64,000 nt of DNA from Anaerococcus vaginalis (lineage in GTDB: Bacteria; Bacillota; Clostridia; Tissierellales; Peptoniphilaceae). Under the pieces are notes generated by a model. The model saw only the letters and a list, made by a program, of their open reading frames with translations, searched no databases and had not been told where the DNA came from. The DNA lies in NCBI GenBank assembly GCA_018363915.1, contig JAGZMY010000003.1, positions 108,789 through 172,788 of the forward strand, in the 5' to 3' direction. Shown here piece after piece: positions 38,306 through 47,574 of this stretch. The first letter of the stretch is position 1, and each line of letters opens with the position of its first letter. The position numbers and the translations under genes are program-made.

Positions 38306-38345
38306 AAACTCTAATAGAGATTAAATCTTTATTAGAGTTTTTTTA
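38306..38345 (+). terminator. Terminator after polC
   Basis: AAACTCTAATA and TTATTAGAGTTT form the stem (38306-38340), followed by TTTTT. The remaining gap to 38516 is AT-rich. It holds an inverted repeat GTAGGATTTTT/AAAAATCTTAC (about 38424-38458) and a TATAAT at 38476-38481 for the next gene. Confidence 0.8.
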
Positions 38346-38516
38346 TTATATTTTTTTAAATAACAATTTATGCATATATATAACAATAAAAATCAATTAA
38401 TTATCAAAGTTAAGCGACTTGTGTAGGATTTTTATTATTTTTATTAAAAAATCTTACAAAATTTAAAATTTTTGATATAATACAAGCAAGCGGAAAAAAA
38501 TCTATTAGGAGTAAGT

Positions 38517-39419
38517 ATGAAAAATAAACATAGGGGAGAATTACTTTTACTATTGACTTCCTTTATTTGGGGCTTTGCTTTCATTGCCCAAAAATTAGGA
38601 AGTGATTACATAGAACCATTTACCTTTAATTTTTTTAGAAATTTGACAGCTGGAATTTTTTTATTGGCTTATTCATTTTTTAGAAAAAATAAATCGAGAA
38701 AAAAAGTAGATAGTATTACAAAAACTGCAACAATCAGAGGTGGAATTGCCACAGGTCTTGTTATGGCAGTTGCAGTTAGCTTTCAACAAACTGGAGTTTA
38801 TTTTACGACAAGTGGTAAGGCAGGTTTTATTACATCACTTTACGTTGTTATAGTTCCGATTTTTGCAATTTTTATGGGAAAAAAAGTTTCCAAAAAAACT
38901 GCAATTTCTATAATACTTGCTCTAGTGGGTTTATACTTATTAACTGTAAGAGTTGATGACGGATTTTCTATAAATAAGGGAGATATTTTAATTTTTGTTG
39001 GATCCTTATTTTTTGCTTTTCATATTTTATTTATTGATAAATTTTCTATAAGAGCTGATAGTGTAAAAATGTCTATGATTCAATTTTTTGTAGCAAGTTT
39101 AGTATCTTTGCTTCTTATGATTTTATTTGAAAAACCAAATATTGATTTGTTATTGAAAGGTATGCTTGCTATTTTGTATTTGGGTATATTTTCATCAGGT
39201 TTGGGTTATACTCTCCAAATTGTCGCCCAAAAAGATACTGATCCTACAATTGCTAGTTTGATTTTATCTTTGGAATCAGTTTTCGCTGCATTTTTTGGAT
39301 TTTTATTTTTGAAAGAAAGACCAGTAGATAGGGAAATTATTGGAGGAATAATTATGTTTATCGCAATAATTTTATCTCAAATTCCCGAACAAAAAATAAA
39401 AAAATTTTTAAAAAAGTAA
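38517..39419 (+). CDS. EamA/DMT family transporter
   Basis: 300 residues with about ten membrane helices in two EamA repeats (LLLTSFIWGFAFIAQKLG in the first; SLILSLESVFAAFFGFLFLKE in the second). Members export amino acids or metabolites; the substrate is unknown. It is transcribed alone, with its own -10 element and an AGGAG site, and AT-rich DNA on both sides. Confidence 0.88.
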   Translation: MKNKHRGELLLLLTSFIWGFAFIAQKLGSDYIEPFTFNFFRNLTAGIFLLAYSFFRKNKSRKKVDSITKTATIRGGIATGLVMAVAVSFQQTGVYFTTSGKAGFITSLYVVIVPIFAIFMGKKVSKKTAISIILALVGLYLLTVRVDDGFSINKGDILIFVGSLFFAFHILFIDKFSIRADSVKMSMIQFFVASLVSLLLMILFEKPNIDLLLKGMLAILYLGIFSSGLGYTLQIVAQKDTDPTIASLILSLESVFAAFFGFLFLKERPVDREIIGGIIMFIAIILSQIPEQKIKKFLKK

Positions 39420-39546
39420 ATCACAAATCTCTAGTTATTTAAAATAAAATGCTAGAGATTTTAATTTTGTATTTTTATTAAATTTTATTTTGTAAATTTA
39501 TTTTAAAATTGAAAGTTAAGTCTTTTATAGTATAATAATTTTAAGC

Positions 39547-39572
39547 GAAGAGTGGACAAATCCACTCTTTTA
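39547..39572 (+). promoter_or_regulatory. Leader hairpin before rimP
   Basis: AAGAGTGG (39548-39555 region) and CCACTCTT form a stem around ACAAAT, followed by TTAATA. It lies 8 nt after a TATAGTATAATAATT promoter-like stretch, so it would be the 5' end of the rimP-nusA-infB transcript. It may be an attenuator or an mRNA-stabilising stem. Confidence 0.4.
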
Positions 39573-39590
39573 ATATGTAAAGGGGAAGTT

Positions 39591-40031
39591 ATGGATTTAA
39601 TACGCAAATTAAAAGAAAATTTGGAAAGTGATATTAATGGGCTTGGTTACGAGCTTGTTGATATTGAATTTGTAAATGAGGGTAAAAATAAAATATTAAG
39701 GTTTTTTATTTACAAAGATGGAGGAATCACAATTGATGATTGTGAAAAGACTTCTAATTTTTTAAGCGAAAGATTAGATGAAATTGATCTTATAAAATCT
39801 TTTTATTATTTGGAAGTATCTTCTCCTGATCTTTCAAGACCATTAAAGACTGACAGAGATCTTGAAAGAAACAAAGATGAGCTTTTAGAAATAAAGCTTA
39901 AAAATGGCGAGAAGTTTATAGGAAAAATTAAAGAAATAAAAGAAAATTCCTTAATTTTTACACTTGAAAATGAAGAAAAAGAAATTGAAAAGAGTGAAAT
40001 TAAGACTATTAAAATTGAGATAGTCTTCTAG
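39591..40031 (+). CDS. rimP: Ribosome maturation factor RimP
   Basis: 146 residues with the DINGLGYELVDIEFVNEG start, the YYLEVSSPDLSRPLKTDRD core and the C-terminal SH3-like barrel (LLEIKLKNGEKFIGKI). It helps 30S maturation. ATG 39591 with AAAGGGGA is chosen over in-frame GTG 39552, which lies in the leader hairpin. First gene of rimP-nusA-rnpM-infB-rbfA-nrnA-truB-ribF. Confidence 0.94.
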   Translation: MDLIRKLKENLESDINGLGYELVDIEFVNEGKNKILRFFIYKDGGITIDDCEKTSNFLSERLDEIDLIKSFYYLEVSSPDLSRPLKTDRDLERNKDELLEIKLKNGEKFIGKIKEIKENSLIFTLENEEKEIEKSEIKTIKIEIVF

Positions 40032-40039
40032 GGGGACAA

Positions 40040-41287
40040 ATGAATAAAGAATTTATAATTGCCTTAGAGGAGCTTGAAAAAACTAAAAATGTTGACAAGA
40101 GAATAATCCTTGAAGCATTGGAAAAAGCTTTGGTAAAATCTTACCAAAAAAACTACGATAATAATGAAAATGTTGATGTAAGCATTGATGATGAAACTGG
40201 AGAAATCGAAGTGTATTCTCTAAAAAATGTAGTTGAAGAAGTAAATGAACCAATAGCTGAAATTTCTAAGACAAAAGCAAAAGAAATTGATCCTAAACTT
40301 GATTTGGGCGATATTTGTAGGGTTAAAATTGCACCGAAAAATTTTGGAAGAGTTGCAGCTCAAACTGCAAGAAATATTGTAATCCAAAAAATTAGAGATG
40401 CCCAAAGAGATTCAGTTTATTCTGAATATTTGGATAGGGCAAATGAAATTATAACAGGCGTTGTACAAAGAGAAGATAAGTTTAATGTCTACATAAATCT
40501 TGATAAAATTGAAGGGATTATTCCGATAAAAGAGCAAGTAGAAAATGAAACTTATACTCCAAACCAAAGAATAAAAGTTTTGATTAAAGAAGTAAAAAAT
40601 ACAACAAAAGAGCCACAAATCATTTTATCAAGAAAAGATAAGGCCTTGGTTGTAAGATTATTTGAGCTTGAAGTTCCAGAAATTACAAATGGAATAATTG
40701 AAATTTATGGAATAGATAGAGAAGCAGGTTCAAGAACAAAAATTGCAGTTTTCTCAAATGATCCAGAAATTGATTCAATTGGAGCTTGTATTGGCTTTAA
40801 AGGAAGTCGTGTAAATTCAATAGTAGAAGAATTGCAAGGAGAAAAAATTGATATTATAAATTACGATAAAGATATAAAAGTATTTATAAAAAATTCCCTA
40901 TCTCCTGCAGAAATTAATGAAGTTTATATAAATGATAAGAAAAAACAATCCTTGGTTGTTGTAAGAGAAGATCAATTATCTCTTGCCATTGGAAAAGAAG
41001 GACAAAACGCAAGACTTGCAGCAAGACTTACAGGCTGGAAAATTGATATAAAAAGTCAAGAAGAATTCGACCAATTAAGCCAAGAAGAAATTGATGAAAT
41101 ACTTGGGCTTAATGAACAAACAGACAAAGATTTAGAAAATATTGAAGAAAATTCAAAAGAAGATATTTTAGAAGATGAAAATGCACAACAAGGCGAAAAT
41201 TTAGATATAGATAAAGAAAATATAGAAGATTTATCAAACGACCTTGACCAAATTATTAAAGAAGATATTGAAGAAAGTGATGAATAA
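40040..41287 (+). CDS. nusA: Transcription factor NusA
   Basis: 415 residues: N-terminal RNAP-binding domain (1-130), S1 (about 131-200), KH1 and KH2 (about 200-345; GACIGFKGSRVNSIVEEL and LAIGKEGQNARLAARLTGW) and an acidic tail rich in Asp/Glu. It modulates pausing, termination and antitermination. It follows rimP by 8 bp. No acidic repeat domains as in Escherichia. Confidence 0.96.
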   Translation: MNKEFIIALEELEKTKNVDKRIILEALEKALVKSYQKNYDNNENVDVSIDDETGEIEVYSLKNVVEEVNEPIAEISKTKAKEIDPKLDLGDICRVKIAPKNFGRVAAQTARNIVIQKIRDAQRDSVYSEYLDRANEIITGVVQREDKFNVYINLDKIEGIIPIKEQVENETYTPNQRIKVLIKEVKNTTKEPQIILSRKDKALVVRLFELEVPEITNGIIEIYGIDREAGSRTKIAVFSNDPEIDSIGACIGFKGSRVNSIVEELQGEKIDIINYDKDIKVFIKNSLSPAEINEVYINDKKKQSLVVVREDQLSLAIGKEGQNARLAARLTGWKIDIKSQEEFDQLSQEEIDEILGLNEQTDKDLENIEENSKEDILEDENAQQGENLDIDKENIEDLSNDLDQIIKEDIEESDE

Positions 41288-41311
41288 TAACTTATTAATA
41301 ATGGTGAAAAA

Positions 41312-41569
41312 ATGAAACAAAGAAAAATACCACAAAGAAAATGTATAGTTTGTGGAGAAAACAAAGACAAACACGAATTGATTAGGATAGTAAAAAACAA
41401 AGAAGAAGGAATTATCCTAGATCCTACCGGCAAAAAAAATGGTAGGGGAGCTTATATTTGTAAAAATGAAACTTGCATAAACGAAGCCAAGAAGAAAAGA
41501 AAATTAGAAAAAGTTTTTAAAACTGAAATTAGTGATGATCTTTATGAGGAGATAATTGCTATGAAATAA
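41312..41569 (+). CDS. rnpM: RNase P modulator RnpM (YlxR)
   Basis: 85 residues with the YlxR signature RKCIVCGENKDKHELIRIV and GRGAYICKNETCINEA. The family binds RNase P RNA and modulates its activity. It lies between nusA and infB as in most Firmicutes. The L7Ae-like ylxQ gene that often follows is absent; infB starts 13 bp later. Confidence 0.93.
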   Translation: MKQRKIPQRKCIVCGENKDKHELIRIVKNKEEGIILDPTGKKNGRGAYICKNETCINEAKKKRKLEKVFKTEISDDLYEEIIAMK

Positions 41570-41582
41570 AAGAGGTGATTAG

Positions 41583-43703
41583 ATGGCTAAAAAATTAAGA
41601 ATTTATGAATTAGCAAAAGAACACAAAAAAAGTACGAAAGAAATGCTCAGTCTACTAAAAGACGAATTTGGACTAAAAATAAAATCCCACATGTCAGTTT
41701 TAAGTGGAGATGAACTTGCAATAGTTGAAGAATATTTTGGAGAAGATAAAAAAATAAAAGAAGAGAAAAAAGAAATAAAAGCAGAAAAAAAATCAGAAGA
41801 AAAATCTTTGGAAGATAAAAATTCAAAAAATAAAAAAGACAAGAAGTCATCAAAGAAAAAAGAAAAAAAGAAAAACAAAAATAAAAAACAAAATAAAAGA
41901 TCAAAAAAATCAACCAAAAGAGAAATAAAAGCAGAAAATAATGATGATGGAAATATTTATATTCCAGAATCAATTTCAGTAAAATCTTTTGCGGAAAAAA
42001 TCAATGAAAATGCCAACCAAGTTATTATGAAACTTATGGGACTTGGAGTAATGGCTGGTTTAAATGATCAAATAGAATTTGAACAAGCAGAGCTTGTTGC
42101 TCTTGAATTTAATAAGGAAATTGCAAAAGAAGTTAAGCTTGATGAAATTGAAATTCAAGAAAAAGATTTAGATTTCGAAGATGACGAAAAAGATTTACAA
42201 ACTCGTCCACCAGTAGTTTCAGTAATGGGACACGTTGACCACGGAAAAACTTCAATTCTAGATGCAATTAGAGATACACAATTTGCATCTGGAGAAGCTG
42301 GAGGAATTACTCAACACATTGGTGCTTCAACTGTAAAAATAAATGATAAAGAAATTGTATTTTTAGACACTCCAGGCCACGAAGCTTTCACTCAAATGAG
42401 AATGAGAGGAGCTCAATCAACTGATATAGCAATTTTGGTTGTAGCTGGAGATGATGGAGTAATGCCACAAACAATTGAGGCAATTAACCACGCAAAAGCT
42501 GCAGAAATTCCAATAATTGTTGCAATAAATAAAATGGACAAAGAAGAAAGTGATCCAAATAGAGTAAAACAAGAACTTACAGAATATGGTTTAGTTTCAG
42601 AAGACTGGGGCGGAGATACAATCATGGTAGAAGTATCTGCAAGAACTGGCGATGGAATTAAAGATTTGTTAGAGATGGTTTTACTTGTTGCAGAAATGAG
42701 AGAATTAAAAGCAAATCCAGACAGAGCTGCAGTTGGAATTATAATTGAAGCTCAACTTGATAAGGCAAGAGGTTCTGTTGCAACTGTTCTTGTTCAAAAA
42801 GGAACTCTTCACGATAAAGATTATGTAGTTACTGGTTCATCATCAGGAAGAATTAGAGCTATGTTTAATTCAAAAGGAGAGCCGATCTCAGAAGTAGGTC
42901 CATCAATGCCAGCCCAAATTTTAGGACTAAGCGATGTGGCAGAAGCAGGAGATAAAATTTTTGCTGTAGAAGATGAAAAAACTGCAAGAGCTTATGCAGA
43001 TCGTGCAAAAGAGCAAAAAAGAGAAGAAAGACTAATTCAAAAATCTAATACAAACCTTGAAGATATGTACGAAGGCATCGAAGATGGAGAATTAAAAGAA
43101 TTAAATATTATAGTAAAAACTGATGTAAAAGGAACAGTAGATGCAGTTTCAAGTTCATTTTCAAAACTTTCAAACGAAGAAGTTTTTGTAAATGTAATTG
43201 CAGGAGCTGTTGGAGGAATTTCAGAATCAGATGTTCTTCTTGCTCAAGCATCAAACGCTATAATTATTGGATTTAATGTTCGTCCAACTCAAGGTGCTCT
43301 TCAAATGGCAGAAGAAAATAATATAGAAATAAGAACTTATTCTGTAATTTATGAAGCAATAGAAGATGTAGAAAAAGCTCTAAAAGGAATGCTTGATCCA
43401 GAATTTGAAGAAAAAGTTTTAGGTCGTGCAAAAGTTCAAGAAACTTTCAAAATTCCAAATGCAGGAATGGTTGCGGGTGTTCTTGTAACAAGTGGTTCAA
43501 TTCCAAGAAGAGCAAAGATAAGATTATTAAGGGACAATGTTGTTATCTTTGATGGAGAAATTGAATCTATGAAAAGATTTAAAGATGATGCCAAAGAATT
43601 AAATAATGGCTACGAAGGTGGAATTGGCCTTGAAAAATTCAACGACATCAAAGAAGGCGACGAGCTTGAAGCCTACGAAATGATAGAAAAAGAAAGAGAA
43701 TAG
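41583..43703 (+). CDS. infB: Translation initiation factor IF-2
   Basis: 706 residues. Small N-terminal domain (1-50), a Lys/Glu-rich low-complexity linker (about 55-120), a second IF2-N domain (~125-175), then the GTPase with GHVDHGKT (G1), DTPGHEAF (G3) and NKMD (G4), and domains II-IV. It brings initiator tRNA to the ribosome. The short linker makes it compact, as in Bacillus. The ribosome site is GAGGTG before ATG 41583. Confidence 0.97.
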   Translation: MAKKLRIYELAKEHKKSTKEMLSLLKDEFGLKIKSHMSVLSGDELAIVEEYFGEDKKIKEEKKEIKAEKKSEEKSLEDKNSKNKKDKKSSKKKEKKKNKNKKQNKRSKKSTKREIKAENNDDGNIYIPESISVKSFAEKINENANQVIMKLMGLGVMAGLNDQIEFEQAELVALEFNKEIAKEVKLDEIEIQEKDLDFEDDEKDLQTRPPVVSVMGHVDHGKTSILDAIRDTQFASGEAGGITQHIGASTVKINDKEIVFLDTPGHEAFTQMRMRGAQSTDIAILVVAGDDGVMPQTIEAINHAKAAEIPIIVAINKMDKEESDPNRVKQELTEYGLVSEDWGGDTIMVEVSARTGDGIKDLLEMVLLVAEMRELKANPDRAAVGIIIEAQLDKARGSVATVLVQKGTLHDKDYVVTGSSSGRIRAMFNSKGEPISEVGPSMPAQILGLSDVAEAGDKIFAVEDEKTARAYADRAKEQKREERLIQKSNTNLEDMYEGIEDGELKELNIIVKTDVKGTVDAVSSSFSKLSNEEVFVNVIAGAVGGISESDVLLAQASNAIIIGFNVRPTQGALQMAEENNIEIRTYSVIYEAIEDVEKALKGMLDPEFEEKVLGRAKVQETFKIPNAGMVAGVLVTSGSIPRRAKIRLLRDNVVIFDGEIESMKRFKDDAKELNNGYEGGIGLEKFNDIKEGDELEAYEMIEKERE

Positions 43704-43704
43704 A

Positions 43705-44088
43705 ATGGATAAAAGAAGAACCTTAAAAATATCTTCACAAATGCAAAAAGAATTATCAAAAATTTTGGCAGAAGATATTAATGATCCGAGATTATCAGAT
43801 AATGTAATAGTTTCTATAACTGAGGTAGAAGTTACAAATGACTTATCCTATGCTGATATTTTTGTTTCAGTTTTGGGAGATGAAAACAAAAAAGAATCTG
43901 TAATAGAAGCTCTCGATCAAGCAAAAGGATATATGAAAAAATTAATTGGCGAGAGAATGAGATTAAGATCTATGCCAGAATTTAGGTTTAAATATGACAA
44001 TTCTATCGAACATGGCGTGTATATGGATAAGCTAATTGCTGAAACCATAAAAAGGGATGAAAAAAATGCCAAAAATCGAGAAGATTAG
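43705..44088 (+). CDS. rbfA: Ribosome-binding factor A
   Basis: 127 residues with the KH-like fold core (LAEDINDPRLSDNVIVSITEVEVTNDLSYADIFVSVLG and MRLRSMPEFRFKYDNSIEHG). It helps process 16S rRNA in late 30S assembly. It begins 1 bp after infB and overlaps the next gene. Confidence 0.95.
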   Translation: MDKRRTLKISSQMQKELSKILAEDINDPRLSDNVIVSITEVEVTNDLSYADIFVSVLGDENKKESVIEALDQAKGYMKKLIGERMRLRSMPEFRFKYDNSIEHGVYMDKLIAETIKRDEKNAKNRED

Positions 44089-45046
44089 CCAAAAAGAATT
44101 AGAAAATTTTAAAAAATTTATTAATGAGGCTGACACAATTGCAATTTCAGCCCACATAAATCCAGATGGAGATGCCCTAGGATCAGCTCTTGGTCTTAGG
44201 AAATCTCTTGAGCTTTATGGAAAAAGATCTGATGTAATAAAAATAAGTGAAGTGGATGATTATTTAAAATTTTTACCACAAATTGATTTTTATAAAAATC
44301 CAAGTCTTGAAGAATACGATTTATTTATTATTGTAGATTGTTCAGAATTTGATAGGATTGATAAGGCAATAGAAATTTGTAAAAAATCTAAAAAAGTTCT
44401 TGTAATTGACCATCATGAAGGTGGCTCAATCAAAACGGATTTAAATATAATTCATTCAGATTCTCCTGCAAGTTGTGAGCTTGTTTATGAAATTATAAAA
44501 AGATTAAAGCTTCCGATTGATAAAGAAATAGCTACACTTTTGTATGCTGGCTTGGTTACAGATACTGGTAGATTTTTATATTCAAATATAAGTGAATTAA
44601 CTTTTTATACTGCAGCAGATTTGTATAAAATCGGAGCAGATTTTGAAATGATTTATAAAAATCTCTACCAAAATAAAGAAATTTCAAAATTACAATTTGA
44701 AAATCATCTTTTAAACAAGGTAGAATTTAAAAAGCCTTATGCCCTTGTTGGGGTAAGCCAAAAAACTTGTAAGGATTTTGGTGTGCAAATGGGTGATAGT
44801 GAATCGGTTGTAAATATACTTAGAGATTTAAAAGGAATTGAAGTAGCTTGTCTTGTAAAAGAATATGGAGAAAATGAATTTAAAATTTCTTTAAGGAGCA
44901 AAGATTATCTTGATGTTTCTAAAATTGCAAGAGATAATGGTGGCGGTGGTCACATTAGAGCTTCTGGATTTACAATAAATACAGATTCAATGGATAAGGC
45001 TTTAAATATAATGAGAAAAATTTTAGAAGAGGCAATAAATGACTAG
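44066..45046 (+). CDS. nrnA: NrnA-like DHH/DHHA1 phosphoesterase
   Basis: 326 residues. The DHH motifs are AHINPDGDALGSALGL, DCSEFDR and DHHEGG, and the C-terminal DHHA1 substrate motif is GGGGHIRASGF. The family degrades nanoRNA and 3'-phosphoadenosine 5'-phosphate. ATG 44066 is preferred over 44057 because AAAGGGA sits at a proper distance. It overlaps rbfA by 23 bp and truB by 8 bp. Confidence 0.92.
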   Translation: MPKIEKISQKELENFKKFINEADTIAISAHINPDGDALGSALGLRKSLELYGKRSDVIKISEVDDYLKFLPQIDFYKNPSLEEYDLFIIVDCSEFDRIDKAIEICKKSKKVLVIDHHEGGSIKTDLNIIHSDSPASCELVYEIIKRLKLPIDKEIATLLYAGLVTDTGRFLYSNISELTFYTAADLYKIGADFEMIYKNLYQNKEISKLQFENHLLNKVEFKKPYALVGVSQKTCKDFGVQMGDSESVVNILRDLKGIEVACLVKEYGENEFKISLRSKDYLDVSKIARDNGGGGHIRASGFTINTDSMDKALNIMRKILEEAIND

Positions 45047-45923
45047 CGGAATTTTGTTAATTGATAAAAGTACAGGAATGTCATCAGGAAAATGTGTATA
45101 TCAAGCAAGAAAAAAACTAGGCATAAAAAAAATAGGCCATGCAGGAACTCTTGATCCTCTTGCAACTGGTCTTTTGCCACTTTTAATTAACAAAGCAACA
45201 AGAGTTTCAGATTTTTTAATGGATGAGGTTAAAATCTATGAGACTCTTGCATTTTTTGGGCAAAAAACAGATACCCAAGATATTACAGGAGAAGTTTTAG
45301 AAAAATCTTCAAAAACTTTTGAAAAAAAAGATTTGGAAAAGGCAATAAAAGAAAATTTTTTAGGAGAAATTTTTCAAACTCCTCCCATGTATTCAGCATT
45401 AAAACAAAATGGCAAAAAATTATATGAGCTTGCAAGAGAAGGAAAAATTGTAGAAAGAAAACAAAGAAGAATTAAAGTTTATGATTTTGAAATTTTAGAT
45501 TTTGATTTTCCTTATGCAAGATTTAAAATAACTTGTTCAAAAGGAACTTATATAAGAAGTCTTGTAAATGATTTGGGAGAAGTTTTAAAATCATTTGCTA
45601 CTGTAAAAGAGCTTAGAAGGCTTAAAGTTGGAAATTTTGATGTAAAAGATGCTATAAAAATTGAAGATTTTGAAAATAAAGATTTTGATGAGCTTATAAA
45701 AAAGCTTATTCCAATTGATGATGCCCTAAATCAATATGAAAAAATAATTTTGGATAAGTCTTATTACAAACAAGCTACAAATGGAATGACTATGAAAGTT
45801 GATCTTGAAAAAAATTTTGATGGACTTATTAGAGTTTATGTGGAAGATTTATTTATTGGGCTTGGAGAATATAAAAATAAAAACAAGACTTTGAAGTTAA
45901 AGAAGGTGTTTTATGAAGGATAA
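45039..45923 (+). CDS. truB: tRNA pseudouridine(55) synthase TruB
   Basis: 294 residues. LLIDKSTGMSSGKCVYQARK, catalytic HAGTLDPLATGLLP (Asp) and CSKGTYIRSLVNDLGE are TruB signatures. It modifies U55 in tRNA. It overlaps nrnA and ribF by 8 and 11 bp. Confidence 0.95.
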   Translation: MTSGILLIDKSTGMSSGKCVYQARKKLGIKKIGHAGTLDPLATGLLPLLINKATRVSDFLMDEVKIYETLAFFGQKTDTQDITGEVLEKSSKTFEKKDLEKAIKENFLGEIFQTPPMYSALKQNGKKLYELAREGKIVERKQRRIKVYDFEILDFDFPYARFKITCSKGTYIRSLVNDLGEVLKSFATVKELRRLKVGNFDVKDAIKIEDFENKDFDELIKKLIPIDDALNQYEKIILDKSYYKQATNGMTMKVDLEKNFDGLIRVYVEDLFIGLGEYKNKNKTLKLKKVFYEG

Positions 45924-46854
45924 TATAAAAATATTTGACCTAGATTTTAATGAATTTGACTTATCGCCAAAGGCAGTAAGCCTTGGAAATTTTGATGGAG
46001 TCCACAAGGGCCATCAAAAACTTATGAAAGAAAATATAAAAATTTCAAAAGCAAAAAATCTAATGCCATCTGTATTATTATTTAAAGAAAACACCAAAAA
46101 TATCCTAAATGGAGAAAGAGAATATCTTACAAGTCTTGAAGATAAAATAGAAATTTTGAAAAATTTGGGCATAGAATGTTTTTGTCTTTTGGAATTTTCA
46201 GATAAATTTAAAGATCTATCTCCTTACGAATTTATTGAAGAAATTTTATATAAAAAATTAAATACCAAATATGTAATAGTTGGAGATAATTATAGGTTTG
46301 GGAAAATGGCAAAAGGAGATATAAAAACTTTAAAAAAATACGAGGAAGATTTTGCCTACAAAACAAAAGTAGTAGATTTTGAGCTTGATGATGGAAAAAT
46401 TATAAATTCCACAGACATAAGACAAATGGTAAGGGATGGAAATATTGAAAAAGCCAACAAAGACTTGGGACATCCTTTTAAAATGCAAGGAAAAGTTATA
46501 AAAGGCGCCCAAAGAGGAAGACTTTTAAATTTTCCAACAGCAAATCTAAAACCATCATTCAAATACGTTACAGCAAAATCTGGAGTTTATTTTACCAGAG
46601 TAAATATAGACAGGGATTTTTATTATGCCCTAACAGATATAGGAACAAATCCAACCTTTGAAAATAAAAAAATGAAAATCGAAACTTATATAATGGATTT
46701 TTCAAAAGATATATATGGAAAAAATATAAGCATAGAATTTTTAGAATATCTAAGACCTGATTATAAATTTAATTCTCCTGAAGAATTAATCGCACAAATG
46801 GAAAAAGATAAAAAAACAGGAAGAAAATTAATAGAAAAATATAGAAAAGAGTAG
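45913..46854 (+). CDS. ribF: Bifunctional riboflavin kinase/FAD synthetase RibF
   Basis: 313 residues. The N-terminal FAD synthetase nucleotidyltransferase (SLGNFDGVHKGHQKLM, SSTD-like NSTDIRQMV) is followed by the C-terminal riboflavin kinase (GRLLNFPTANLKP, GVYFTRV, IGTNPTF). It converts riboflavin to FMN and FAD, needed by NfnAB among others. Last gene of the rimP operon, with a terminator stem overlapping its stop. Confidence 0.95.
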   Translation: MKDNIKIFDLDFNEFDLSPKAVSLGNFDGVHKGHQKLMKENIKISKAKNLMPSVLLFKENTKNILNGEREYLTSLEDKIEILKNLGIECFCLLEFSDKFKDLSPYEFIEEILYKKLNTKYVIVGDNYRFGKMAKGDIKTLKKYEEDFAYKTKVVDFELDDGKIINSTDIRQMVRDGNIEKANKDLGHPFKMQGKVIKGAQRGRLLNFPTANLKPSFKYVTAKSGVYFTRVNIDRDFYYALTDIGTNPTFENKKMKIETYIMDFSKDIYGKNISIEFLEYLRPDYKFNSPEELIAQMEKDKKTGRKLIEKYRKE

Positions 46855-46873
46855 GTAACTGCTCTTTTTTTTG
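46845..46873 (+). terminator. Terminator after ribF
   Basis: AAAAGAGTAG and CTGCTCTTTT form a 10-bp stem with loop GTAA (46845-46868), followed by a T run. The ribF stop lies in the stem. Confidence 0.8.
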
Positions 46874-46917
46874 TTTATAAAATTTTATTTTTATTAAAGC
46901 ACATATAAATAAAATGG

Positions 46918-46951
46918 TTGACAATATATATATATATATATGATATATAAT
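46918..46951 (+). promoter_or_regulatory. Promoter with AT-dinucleotide repeat spacer
   Basis: Consensus TTGACA (46918-46923) and TATAAT (46946-46951) are separated by 22 bp. Eighteen of these (46924-46941) are nine AT dinucleotides. The spacer is longer than the optimal 17 bp; loss of two repeat units would give 18 bp. Alternative -10 hexamers TATGAT (15-bp spacing) and GATATA (18-bp) also exist. Confidence 0.55.
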
Positions 46952-46979
46952 AGATGAAAATAAAAATAAGGAGAAATTT

Positions 46980-47417
46980 ATGAAACTAAAAAAGATTATT
47001 TTATGTGCACTTGCTATGAGTGTTTTTGTTGGATGTGGAGATAAAGCAAAAGATGTTGTTGAAGAGGCTGTAAATGAAACGAAACAAGAAGAAATAACAT
47101 CAAATTCAGCAGAAAAAAATAATAAAAAAACAAGTAAAGAAAATTCTGATTATGAAGTTACAGATGTAGCAATAGAAACTGATGAATTTGGAATTTCTTA
47201 TGTTACTGGAATATTAAAAAACAATACTGATAAACCAAAATCTTATATTCAAATATTATTTCCTGTAAAAGATTCACAAGGAAATAAAATTGGAGATGCT
47301 ATAGACAATGTTAATAATATAGAACCTAATGGTACATGGAAATTTAAAGCCACAAGCTTTGAGAACGAAGAAGGAATGCAAATAGATACAGAAAATTATG
47401 AGGTTACTGGATTTTAG
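46980..47417 (+). CDS. Lipoprotein with FxLYD-like domain
   Basis: 145 residues. The lipoprotein signal ends in lipobox VFVGC (Cys19). A Lys/Asn/Glu-rich linker (about 25-55) precedes a beta-sandwich domain resembling FxLYD (VTGILKNNTDKPKSYIQILFPVKDSQGNKIGDAIDNV...IEPNGTWKF). Surface-anchored; function unknown. GGAG lies before ATG 46980. The repeat-containing promoter upstream may make expression variable. Confidence 0.85.
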   Translation: MKLKKIILCALAMSVFVGCGDKAKDVVEEAVNETKQEEITSNSAEKNNKKTSKENSDYEVTDVAIETDEFGISYVTGILKNNTDKPKSYIQILFPVKDSQGNKIGDAIDNVNNIEPNGTWKFKATSFENEEGMQIDTENYEVTGF

Positions 47418-47468
47418 ATAAAATATATTTTAATTTTTTACATAAATAATTCTAGAAGTATTTTTTCT

Positions 47469-47574
47469 TTGCAAAAATAAAGATATTTGGTATAATATCA
47501 AAGATACCTTAACTATGGACTAAGTTTCCTCGGACTATTTCATGGTTATGGCGAATAAATTTTAGGAGGATTTT
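47469..47574 (+). promoter_or_regulatory. rpsO promoter and structured leader
   Basis: TTGCAA (47469-47474), 16-bp spacer, TATAAT (47491-47496). The ~70-nt leader contains TAACTATG (near 47509) complementary to CATGGTTA (near 47541), with an inner CTAAGTTTCCTCGGAC loop, before AGGAGG. S15 is known to repress its own mRNA through leader structures in several bacteria, so autoregulation is likely. Confidence 0.5.

Noticed and set aside
41603..41973. Antisense frames of 104-108 codons opposite infB
   Set aside because: They mirror the Lys/Glu-rich linker and give Phe/Leu/Ser-rich low-complexity products.
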